A stretch of 16,186 nucleotides of DNA from NCBI GenBank assembly GCA_029974875.1, contig JARKQP010000137.1, forward strand, positions 1 to 16,186, read 5' to 3'. The translations under genes were made by a program, and so were the position numbers. Positions 9,307 through 14,958 of this stretch are shown here, piece by piece; position 1 is the first letter of the stretch, and every line of letters begins with the position of its first letter. The stretch comes from Mobilitalea sp. GTDB lineage: Bacteria; Bacillota_A; Clostridia; Lachnospirales; Lachnospiraceae. The notes beneath the pieces were generated by a model. The model was given only the letters and a program-made list of their open reading frames with translations, had not been told where the DNA came from and did no database searches.

Positions 9307-9335
9307 AAAAGGGCAGGTTTTCCTACTGGAAGCCC
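9307..9335 (-). terminator. Possible weak terminator after metQ
   Basis: Read on minus, GGGC (9335-9332) and TTCC (9331-9328, complement) pair with GGAA and GCCC further on, with a 5-base bulge, and TTTT follows (9310-9307). It is the best hairpin between metQ and the next promoter, but it is short and imperfect. Confidence 0.3.
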
Positions 9336-9403
9336 CACCCCTCTTTGCCTCATTTCTTAGCTTAAAGAATACTGCCATATATCCTGCTCAAATGCGCCGG
9401 TGT

Positions 9404-10216
9404 TTAGAATTTAGGTACCACGGCGCCCTGATACGTGTCTTCAATATATTTCTTGACAGCATCGCTTTGAAGGGCTGCCAAAAGAGCCTTGATATCCTTC
9501 CGTACTTCATTGCCTGACTTAACAGCAATGATGTTACCGTAGGTTTCAGCTGCCACAGAATCCTTGTCTTCAAAGGCTATCGCATCCTGCGCTACATTTA
9601 ATCCGGCTTGGATCGCATAGTTTCCATTGATGACCGCCATGTCAACGTCCTGCAAAGAACGCGCCAGCTGGGCAGCTTCAATTTCAATTATTTCAAGCTT
9701 CCCCGGATTTTCCACAATATCATTCTTAGTTGCACTCAGTCCGGCGTCCTCCCTGAGCTTAATCAGTCCATTCGCTTCCAGCAAGAGAAGTGCCCTCGCC
9801 TCATTGGAGGCATCATTGGGTACTGCAATCTGTGCCCCATCCTTAAGGGCATCAAAGGAAGCTGCCTTTCCAGGATAAACCCCATAGGGCTCATAGTGGA
9901 TGATACCGGCAGACACTAAATCTGTCTTATTTTCCTCATTAAACTGATCCAGGTATGGCAGGTGCTGGAAATAGTTCGCATCCAGGTCACCGCTGTCCAG
10001 TGCCAGGTTTGGCTGTACATAATCCTGGTATACGATGACTTCAAGCTCATAGCCCTCCGCTTCCAGGATCGGTCTTGCCTGCTCCAGAATCTCCGCATGG
10101 GGGGTTGCACTGGCTCCCACCACAATTTTCTTATCCACCTTATCCTTCGTCCCACAGCCGGTAAAGGCTGTTCCGGCTAAAGCCAATACTAACAATACAG
10201 CAACAATTCTTTTCAT
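9404..10216 (-). CDS. metQ: Methionine ABC transporter substrate-binding lipoprotein MetQ
   Basis: A 270-residue NlpA/MetQ lipoprotein that captures methionine outside the membrane and hands it to MetI. The N-terminus is a lipoprotein signal peptide (basic MKR, hydrophobic stretch, then FTGC), with the lipidated cysteine at residue 21. The mature part has the family segments VGASATPHAEILE, LDANYFQHLPYL, YGVYPG, IAVPNDASNEARALLLLE and MAVINGNYA. Length is normal. AAGGAGGA lies six bases before the ATG. It is the last gene of the metN-metI-metQ operon, 38 bases after metI. Some NlpA proteins bind D-methionine or related compounds, so the exact ligand is inferred from the family and the methionine-rich leader. 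Confidence 0.93.
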   Translation of the reverse strand: MKRIVAVLLVLALAGTAFTGCGTKDKVDKKIVVGASATPHAEILEQARPILEAEGYELEVIVYQDYVQPNLALDSGDLDANYFQHLPYLDQFNEENKTDLVSAGIIHYEPYGVYPGKAASFDALKDGAQIAVPNDASNEARALLLLEANGLIKLREDAGLSATKNDIVENPGKLEIIEIEAAQLARSLQDVDMAVINGNYAIQAGLNVAQDAIAFEDKDSVAAETYGNIIAVKSGNEVRKDIKALLAALQSDAVKKYIEDTYQGAVVPKF

Positions 10217-10254
10217 AATTATCCTCCTTTTCCCACCATTATGTTCTTAAATTT

Positions 10255-10914
10255 TTATAACCGTTTATCTGTACGCCTCATCCATCTTTCGCCTACCTCC
10301 TGGATTAGCTGTACAATTAAAACCAATATGATGACTGTGACAAACATGATTCCGGTCTGATACCGGTAATACCCGTAACGGATCGCGATGTCACCCAGTC
10401 CGCCTCCGCCGACGATGCCTGCCATGGCAGAATAGCTTAAAATTGTCGTAACTGCAATTGCTGCCCCGATAATCAGGGACGGCATTGCCTCTGGAATCAG
10501 TACCTTTAAAATAATATCCATCGTGCCTGCCCCCATGCTCTGGGCTGCCTCGATTACGCCCTTATCCACTTCCTTAAGCGATGATTCCACCAGCCTGGCA
10601 ATATAGGGCGCTGACCCGATAATCAGGGGCGGTATTACCGCAGAGGGGCCTAGGGTTGTACCAATGAGCCATCTGGTAAACGGCATGACCGCAATCAGCA
10701 GGATAATAAATGGGACAGACCTGACAAAATTCACGATAGCGCCTAAGGCCTTATTCAAGGCTACAAAGGGTGCAATGCCGTCCTTATCCGTTACAACCAG
10801 CAGTACGCCCAGAGGCAGTCCGATCACATAAGCAATCAAGGATGAGACCAAGATCATATATAGGGATTCTAAAATCCCTATCCCTAACATTTTAATCACA
10901 GCTTCAGCAAACAT
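10255..10914 (-). CDS. metI: Methionine ABC transporter permease MetI
   Basis: A 219-residue integral membrane protein forming the channel of the MetNIQ importer, probably as a dimer. About five hydrophobic segments are visible, the first near 12-40. The cytoplasmic coupling motif EAAQSMGAG (122-130), which contacts the ATPase, is intact. The ATG at 10914 overlaps the last 11 bases of metN. Its ribosome site (GAGGAGGTGA) lies inside metN, so translation of the two is probably coupled. The C-terminus ends with a basic tail. Length and motifs are typical of the family. Confidence 0.95.
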   Translation of the reverse strand: MFAEAVIKMLGIGILESLYMILVSSLIAYVIGLPLGVLLVVTDKDGIAPFVALNKALGAIVNFVRSVPFIILLIAVMPFTRWLIGTTLGPSAVIPPLIIGSAPYIARLVESSLKEVDKGVIEAAQSMGAGTMDIILKVLIPEAMPSLIIGAAIAVTTILSYSAMAGIVGGGGLGDIAIRYGYYRYQTGIMFVTVIILVLIVQLIQEVGERWMRRTDKRL

Positions 10915-11923
10915 CGCCCTTCACCTCCTCATAGGGTATCTCATTGACATTAAGATAGTTCATAATCCGCTTTCTTCCTGTTTCATCATTTGGCAGCTGG
11001 ATCACCATCTGCCCGAATGCCTTTCCGTCAATATCCTTGGTATCCGCAAACAGGATGTTAACCGGGGTTTTACATTCCAGGACCATGTTTGCGATCACAG
11101 GCTCAAAGGAGGTTCTTCCGTCAAAGATAATACGGCATTTATGTTCACCTTCAAAGACATCTATATGGGTCTCACCCGAAAATACCAGCTGCTTTGCTAT
11201 CTTGGATTTTGGCCTTACGAACACTTCCTCCACCTCGCCCAGCTCCGCGATATGGCTTTGGTCAATGATCGCAACACGGTGGCAGATTTCTTCAATGACG
11301 CTCATTTCATGGGTAATGACAATCACTGTGATCCCAAGCTTCTGGTTAATCTCTTTCAGGAGGTTAAGGATGGAACGGGTTGTTGTCGGATCAAGTGCAC
11401 TGGTGGCCTCATCGCAGAGCAGCACCTTGGGATTCGTCGCCAATGCCCGGGCAATTGCAACCCGCTGCTTCTGTCCGCCGGACAGCTGCGCCGGGTAAGC
11501 CTTTGCTTTATCTACCAGGCCGACCACCTCCAAAAGCTCCATCGCCCGTTTTCTTGCTTCCTTCTTTGGGACACCTGCGATTTCCAAGGGGAAACAGATA
11601 TTTTGAAGGGAATTCCTTTGCATCAGCAGGTTAAACTGCTGGAAGATCATTCCCATGGACTGCCTTGCCCTTAACAAATCCCGTTCAGAAAGGGTTCCCA
11701 AATCCGCACCGTCAAAAATCACTGACCCTGAGGTCGGCTTTTCCAAAAAGTTAATACAGCGGACCAGGGTACTTTTACCTGCACCGCTGAGCCCAATAAT
11801 TCCGAATATCTCCCCCTGGTTAATCGTTAAATTAATGTCGTCGAGGGCTTTTACTACATTGTCCTTACCTTGAAACACCTTGCCCAGCCCTTCAAGCCGG
11901 ACAATCGGATACCCGTTCCCCAT
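10904..11923 (-). CDS. metN: Methionine ABC transporter ATP-binding protein MetN
   Basis: A 339-residue ATPase that powers methionine import. Walker A is GLSGAGKST (44-52), the signature LSGGQ is at 147-151 and Walker B VLLCDE at 167-172, followed by the D-loop SALD and the switch histidine in VITHE. Residues from about 265 to 335 form the NIL (ACT-like) domain. In Escherichia coli MetN this domain binds methionine and inhibits transport when the cell has enough, so post-translational feedback is expected in addition to the transcriptional control described for the leader. The ATG at 11923 has GGAGG upstream. It is the first full gene of the operon and follows a 390-nt leader. Confidence 0.96.
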   Translation of the reverse strand: MGNGYPIVRLEGLGKVFQGKDNVVKALDDINLTINQGEIFGIIGLSGAGKSTLVRCINFLEKPTSGSVIFDGADLGTLSERDLLRARQSMGMIFQQFNLLMQRNSLQNICFPLEIAGVPKKEARKRAMELLEVVGLVDKAKAYPAQLSGGQKQRVAIARALATNPKVLLCDEATSALDPTTTRSILNLLKEINQKLGITVIVITHEMSVIEEICHRVAIIDQSHIAELGEVEEVFVRPKSKIAKQLVFSGETHIDVFEGEHKCRIIFDGRTSFEPVIANMVLECKTPVNILFADTKDIDGKAFGQMVIQLPNDETGRKRIMNYLNVNEIPYEEVKGDVC

Positions 11924-12082
11924 GACCTACCTCCGTTCAGATCCTGTGTTTATTTCTGTTATTACACTCCTGTATTCCATTCCTATATTCCTTTTTTTAT
12001 TGCATTTTTTATTATTGAATTTTCTATTGCTGCATCTTCCGTCACTGGATTCCTATGATTGACTTTTCTAAAGCGGATCCAC

Positions 12083-12116
12083 AAAAAAAGCAGGAGAGCC
12101 TTGATAAGCTTCCTGC
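12083..12116 (-). terminator. Intrinsic terminator inside the metNIQ leader
   Basis: In the minus-strand RNA, GCAGGA (12116-12111) pairs with TCCTGC (12095-12090). An inner AGC/GCT adds three pairs across a one-base bulge, the loop is 8 nt, and seven T residues follow (12089-12083). It lies between the promoter and metN, so it can only serve as an attenuator of the operon. Confidence 0.85.
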
Positions 12117-12147
12117 ACCATATTTCATTATCCATAGGGAGAGCGGA

Positions 12148-12264
12148 TTACCTCTCCTTGTGCATCATGAAAACATCACATTCACTTATCATGTAAATAT
12201 GGAATTTTGGCATGCTGCACATACCACACATATTATAAGACATTGTTTTGAATGATGTTCCCAT
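12148..12264 (-). CDS. Methionine-rich leader peptide of metNIQ (38 aa)
   Basis: A short frame from ATG (12264) to TAA (12150-12148) encodes 38 residues, with AAAGGAAG five bases before the start. Methionine is at positions 1, 8, 12, 15, 18, 25, 33 and 34, about 21 percent of the peptide against 2-3 percent normally. Cysteine is at 13, 16 and 29. The peptide begins MGTSFKTM and ends MMHKER. It has no signal peptide or known domain and is probably not a functional protein. Its value would lie in being translated, since ribosomes short of Met-tRNA should stall on it. The final codons AAG-GAG-AGG form one arm of the attenuator hairpins. It starts about 47 nt after the predicted transcription start. 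Chance enrichment is possible but unlikely given the ribosome site, the stop position and the downstream methionine importer. Confidence 0.72.
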   Translation of the reverse strand: MGTSFKTMSYNMCGMCSMPKFHIYMISECDVFMMHKER

Positions 12265-12317
12265 AATTGCTTCCTTTCGTAACTCCGGCTATTCCTATGC
12301 GTTTTAGTAATGTCGAT

Positions 12318-12347
12318 AGTATACTCTAGCACCCGGCCCTTTGTCAA
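12318..12347 (-). promoter_or_regulatory. Promoter of the metNIQ operon
   Basis: On the minus strand, a consensus TTGACA (12347-12342), an 18-base spacer and TATACT (12323-12318) predict a start near 12311. It lies in the gap after the DUF1848 stop codon. Confidence 0.8.
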
Positions 12348-12422
12348 CGATTTTTTCATAGGGCTTATCTTCCGTTAAATGAATTTTACATTCTTACAGC
12401 TGATTCTTCGCTTTTCCCAGAT

Positions 12423-13295
12423 TTATTCTTCACCTATTAAGATCGGTGCCTGCGGATTGTGGCGGAGGCAGTTCTGTTCTATGGATTTATCACTGTGGCT
12501 GGCATAGCAATAGATGCATCCATGCCTGCAGGTATTATAAACTCCGATATCCGTACTCTGGATACAGCTGCAGCCCTCCCTTTGGCTCTTATCCGCTTTA
12601 GCCTGAACCGGGTGCCCGCATATTTTCTCTATCAACTCCCGGTCAATACAGGCCGCCGGGCGGATACCAGCTTCGGCCAGATCCTCCTTTTCACAGCATG
12701 CCCTTAGCTCTATATCATATTTCTTTGCAATTGCCACAAGCACTTTTGCCGTCCGGTCCATCTGCTGACCGGAAATCGGCCAGATTACATGCTCCTTAGC
12801 CTCTTTGCTTAACTTTTTATAAATATCACAGAAGCTGATATTGCAGATCCTGGTATATCCCTGCAGCTGACGGCACAGCCATTCAAAATGCTCCCCATGG
12901 TATTGAATTGTGAGCCGGTCATTCAATATAACCGGATCATACCGCCACACTACCCGGTCCTTTCCGATCATGTCAGAAAGCCTCTGAAAGGTTTCCACAA
13001 CCGCTTTCTTTTCCCGGAGGCTCCTTTCAATCTCCCTTCCATAAGGGGTCAGGGTGAATTGAAAATAATATTGGTATCCCAGGTCATCTATTTGGGGCAG
13101 GTATTTCATCATGTTTAGGGGATCCTTTGACCAAAGTACAATGCATTCAATATCTACCGGGTTTAATTCGATCCTGCGTACCTGATGATAGTTCATTGGA
13201 TTTCTGGTCAGCACATACCCTTCCTTTAGGCGGTTCATAAACCATTCGGAATAGTAGCTTGGAATATCCGTCCTTCTGGAAGCCGATAAAATCAT
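12423..13295 (-). CDS. DUF1848 family protein with C-terminal CX3CX2C cluster
   Basis: A 290-residue protein of the DUF1848 family, function unknown. The N-terminus MILSASRRTDIPSYY is the family hallmark, followed by LTRNP, VLWSKDP and FQFTLTPYG-E, and later RYDPVI. Near the end, DIGVYNTCRHGCIYCYA carries cysteines 256, 260 and 263 in the CX3CX2C spacing used by radical-SAM enzymes to hold a 4Fe-4S cluster. In those enzymes the motif is near the start of the barrel, so its position here is unusual. Further cysteines are at 200-201, 242 and 244. It is probably cytosolic. The start at 13295 has AGGAGGTGG upstream. It follows the racemase remnant by 55 bases on the same strand and probably shares its transcript. 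Confidence 0.82.
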   Translation of the reverse strand: MILSASRRTDIPSYYSEWFMNRLKEGYVLTRNPMNYHQVRRIELNPVDIECIVLWSKDPLNMMKYLPQIDDLGYQYYFQFTLTPYGREIERSLREKKAVVETFQRLSDMIGKDRVVWRYDPVILNDRLTIQYHGEHFEWLCRQLQGYTRICNISFCDIYKKLSKEAKEHVIWPISGQQMDRTAKVLVAIAKKYDIELRACCEKEDLAEAGIRPAACIDRELIEKICGHPVQAKADKSQREGCSCIQSTDIGVYNTCRHGCIYCYASHSDKSIEQNCLRHNPQAPILIGEE

Positions 13296-13350
13296 ATCCC
13301 CACCTCCTGCCTCTTATACTTTAATTTTTCATGTTTTGCTGCATACCTTT

Positions 13351-13572
13351 TTACAATAGCAGGTTACTTGCTGCCTCAGCCAGTATATCTCCGCTCTTCT
13401 CCCAATCTCCCCTGGCCTGGCATTCCTCTATTTCATGAAAATCAACACTGTACAGGAGGCATTTTGCAGAATGGAAGCCTCCAAGGGTCTCCTTTACCGC
13501 CTCATTTATCAGCTTATAATAGGTTACCGTGCTTTCCCAGCTCATTCCGCCAAGCATGCCAATGGTTTTCAT
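13351..13572 (-). pseudogene. Truncated aspartate/glutamate racemase-family gene, N-terminal third only
   Basis: The 73 residues (MKTIGMLGGMSWEST, then YYKLINEAVKE, GGFHSAKCLLYSVDF and a GDWE segment) match the start of the Asp/Glu racemase family (YgeA/RacX-like), whose members are about 230 residues long. The frame ends at a TAA at 13353-13351, just where the family would continue into its first cysteine-bearing catalytic loop. No continuation is visible in any frame before the DUF1848 start. The remaining two thirds appear deleted, so activity is not expected. A strong ribosome site (AAGGAGG) and the ATG at 13572 are intact. A terminator ends only a few bases before that ribosome site. Confidence 0.75.
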
Positions 13573-13592
13573 TTTGGAACCTCCTTTAGGAT

Positions 13593-13624
13593 AAAAAAAT
13601 CACGATTGAAAATCTTCAACCGTG
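13593..13624 (-). terminator. Strong intrinsic terminator just ahead of the racemase remnant
   Basis: In minus-strand RNA, CACGGTTGAA (13624-13615) pairs over 10 positions, with one G-U, with TTCAATCGTG (13610-13601) around the loop GATT, followed by A and seven T residues. It would end the tRNA-Pro transcript. Because it stops about six bases before the racemase ribosome site, it may also act as an attenuator for what follows. Confidence 0.85.
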
Positions 13625-13644
13625 CACATTACTAATATTCATGC

Positions 13645-13706
13645 TGTATTATAATATTTTGTATTATAATATTTGTATTATAGTATTCTCTATGCATAGT
13701 ATTCTC
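13645..13706. repeat. AT-rich imperfect tandem repeat
   Basis: Three units of TGTATTATAATATTT type (13645-13660, 13661-13674, 13675-13690) are followed by TATGCA and a further TAGTATTCTC. On minus this gives several TATAAT-like boxes in a row, but I see no matching -35 box. Confidence 0.6.
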
Positions 13707-13744
13707 TTAACCGCAAGGGAATTCCTATGCCCTGATAAAAAAAA

Positions 13745-13819
13745 TCGAGGTGACAGGATTTGAACCTGCGGCCTCTACGTCCCTAACGTAGCGCTCTAGC
13801 CAAGCTGAGCCACACCTCG
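13745..13819 (-). tRNA. tRNA-Pro, anticodon AGG
   Basis: The 75-nt cloverleaf is complete. The acceptor stem is CGAGGTG/CACCTCG with the C1-G72 pair typical of tRNA-Pro, and the discriminator is A73. The D stem is GCTC/GAGC with A14, G18-G19 and A21. The anticodon stem is CTACG/CGTAG with loop TTAGGGA, and the T arm is GCAGG-TTCAAAT-CCTGT. The anticodon reads AGG followed by G37, as in proline tRNAs. CCA is not encoded; seven T residues follow directly. A34 is rare in bacteria outside tRNA-Arg(ACG). Confidence 0.95.
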
Positions 13820-13887
13820 ATATTCGCTGCCTGCTCCGTACACCTGTTACTTCAAATAGTAACGGCATTTGTTTCAACAGCATAGCT

Positions 13888-13916
13888 ATTATATTATGCA
13901 CCAGCTCTTTTGTCAA
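13888..13916 (-). promoter_or_regulatory. Consensus promoter of tRNA-Pro
   Basis: On the minus strand, TTGACA (13916-13911), exactly 17 bases and TATAAT (13893-13888) make a perfect SigA-type promoter. The start is expected near 13881, about 60 nt before the tRNA. The leader holds a small GTTACT/AGTAAC hairpin. Confidence 0.9.
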
Positions 13917-13919
13917 CAA

Positions 13920-14136
13920 GAATATTGAAATTTCAGCAGTGAAAATTGAAAACAAAAAATTGAAACCCCAACGGTGGGAAGTTAATTATTTCCATAAGAT
14001 CTGTTTGACCTGCTTCCTGCCTGTCGTTCTTGCAGGCAGCTTCTTCCCACCTTCCAGCCGTTTTTTATCCTTCCCCATAGGGAAGCGTTACGGAAAAACT
14101 GCATATATTGGCTATGCCCGCCAATCATCCTGCCAG
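13920..14136. repeat. Structured intergenic segment with nested inverted repeats
   Basis: No gene is visible here. GGTGGGAAG (13973-13981) pairs with CTTCCCACC (14043-14051), and within it CTGCCTG (14017-14023) pairs with CAGGCAG (14033-14039). On plus, six T residues follow at 14061-14066; on minus, a T6 tract follows the outer stem by about 12 bases. Small palindromes lie at 14073-14088 (CTTCCC/GGGAAG) and 14108-14126 (ATTGGC/GCCAAT). It may end the BtpA operon or encode a small RNA. Confidence 0.45.
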
Positions 14137-14958
14137 TCACCCCTTATTCTTCCCTGCTTCTGCCGCCCTATATTCCTTTGCTCTTTTTGCTTCTTCCATG
14201 AAAATTCTTGCACGTGAAGGATCAATCGGATTTTTCATGTCACCGTTCTTAATCCAAGTTGCAACCGATACTCCGTCATAATACCGGAGTAATTCATAGA
14301 TATTATCTCCCGTAGCCCCTCCACCTAACATAACCGGTGTATCCGGGAGCTTTTCTCTTACCTTTGTTATCATCTGAATGCTTTCTTCCGGACTTTTTCC
14401 TGCCAAAAACAATCCATCTGCAAATGCTTCATGGACGCATTCCCATGCCGCATCCTCAATGGGCTTTCTTCCCAAAGGAATTCCATGCACCTCATATACA
14501 TCAGCATATACGGGTACCTTTGAACAGATACGTTTTCTGAGTGCCGCAATATCCACGCATTGCGCCTGCAATATTCCCGCACTGGTAACATTCGCCCCAG
14601 TAAATAAATGTTCTACACGTACAAAATCAGCACCAATAGCATCTGCCACGGACAGCCCTGCAACTCCATCCCAATTCACCAGGATTCCAATGACCAGATC
14701 TGGAAACTCCCTTTTTATCTCATATCCGAGCCGGGTCATATAGGCAATTGTTTCCGGGTTTGCGGTCTGCTTAATTGGCATGTCATTCATATTTTGGAGT
14801 ATGATACCATCAAAGCCGTTTACCTTTACCATTTCCGTTTCTTTTAAGGCACGGTATATAATTTTCCCGATAGTCTGGGTGGAATGGCGATAGCTGCCAG
14901 GCAGGGGATCCGGTTGTATCATAGACAAAACATGGCAATTGGGTTTAAACGTATTCAT
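14137..14958 (-). CDS. BtpA/SgcQ family TIM-barrel protein
   Basis: A 273-residue protein resembling the BtpA family (cyanobacterial photosystem I assembly factor BtpA and enterobacterial SgcQ), predicted to fold as a TIM barrel. Visible family segments are LSMIQPDPLPGS near the start, GFDGIILQNMND (48-59), GILVNWD (91-97), ADFVRVEH (110-117), a YADVYEVHG stretch, and MLGGGATGDN followed by DGVSVATWIK near the end, which could hold a phosphate group. In non-photosynthetic bacteria the role is unknown but is usually linked to sugar or nucleoside metabolism. The start is the ATG at 14958 because AGAGGTGA lies just upstream; a GTG three codons earlier overlaps that site. It overlaps the end of the eIF2B-like gene by 14 bases, so the two are translationally coupled. 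Confidence 0.85.
   Translation of the reverse strand: MNTFKPNCHVLSMIQPDPLPGSYRHSTQTIGKIIYRALKETEMVKVNGFDGIILQNMNDMPIKQTANPETIAYMTRLGYEIKREFPDLVIGILVNWDGVAGLSVADAIGADFVRVEHLFTGANVTSAGILQAQCVDIAALRKRICSKVPVYADVYEVHGIPLGRKPIEDAAWECVHEAFADGLFLAGKSPEESIQMITKVREKLPDTPVMLGGGATGDNIYELLRYYDGVSVATWIKNGDMKNPIDPSRARIFMEEAKRAKEYRAAEAGKNKG

Larger units (their letters stand above)
11924..12311 (-). promoter_or_regulatory. metNIQ leader: candidate ribosome-mediated attenuator
   Basis: The predicted transcript begins near 12311 and reaches metN only after about 390 nt. In order it contains a ribosome site, a 38-codon Met-rich frame (12264-12148), a hairpin GGAGAG/CTCTCC (12152-12157 with 12138-12143), an intrinsic terminator (12116-12083) and about 160 nt up to metN. 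The segment AGGAGAG (12158-12152), which spans the last three codons, can pair instead with CTCTCCT (12098-12092), the 3' arm of the terminator, which would prevent termination. A weaker alternative is UGCAC (12164-12160) with GUGCA (12118-12114) on the 5' arm. I find no SAM-I core and no T-box consensus. Three copies of ATTCCTAT lie on plus at 11979, 12049 and 12291. No other gene is visible in the stretch. Confidence 0.65.

Noticed and set aside
12055..12255. A 66-codon plus-strand frame across the metNIQ leader.
   Set aside because: It is antisense to the Met-rich leader peptide and terminator, lacks a good ribosome site and resembles no family I know.
12083..12311. SAM-I riboswitch or methionine T-box as controller of metNIQ.
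   Set aside because: I could not find the SAM-I core (GATGAAA-type and CCGGCAACC segments) or the T-box GGGTGGNACCGCG. The stretch GGTAATCCGC only loosely resembles the latter. A covariance search would settle this.
13725..13955. A 76-codon minus-strand frame covering the tRNA-Pro gene and its promoter.
   Set aside because: The tRNA cloverleaf and a perfect promoter fully account for the sequence; the frame is accidental.
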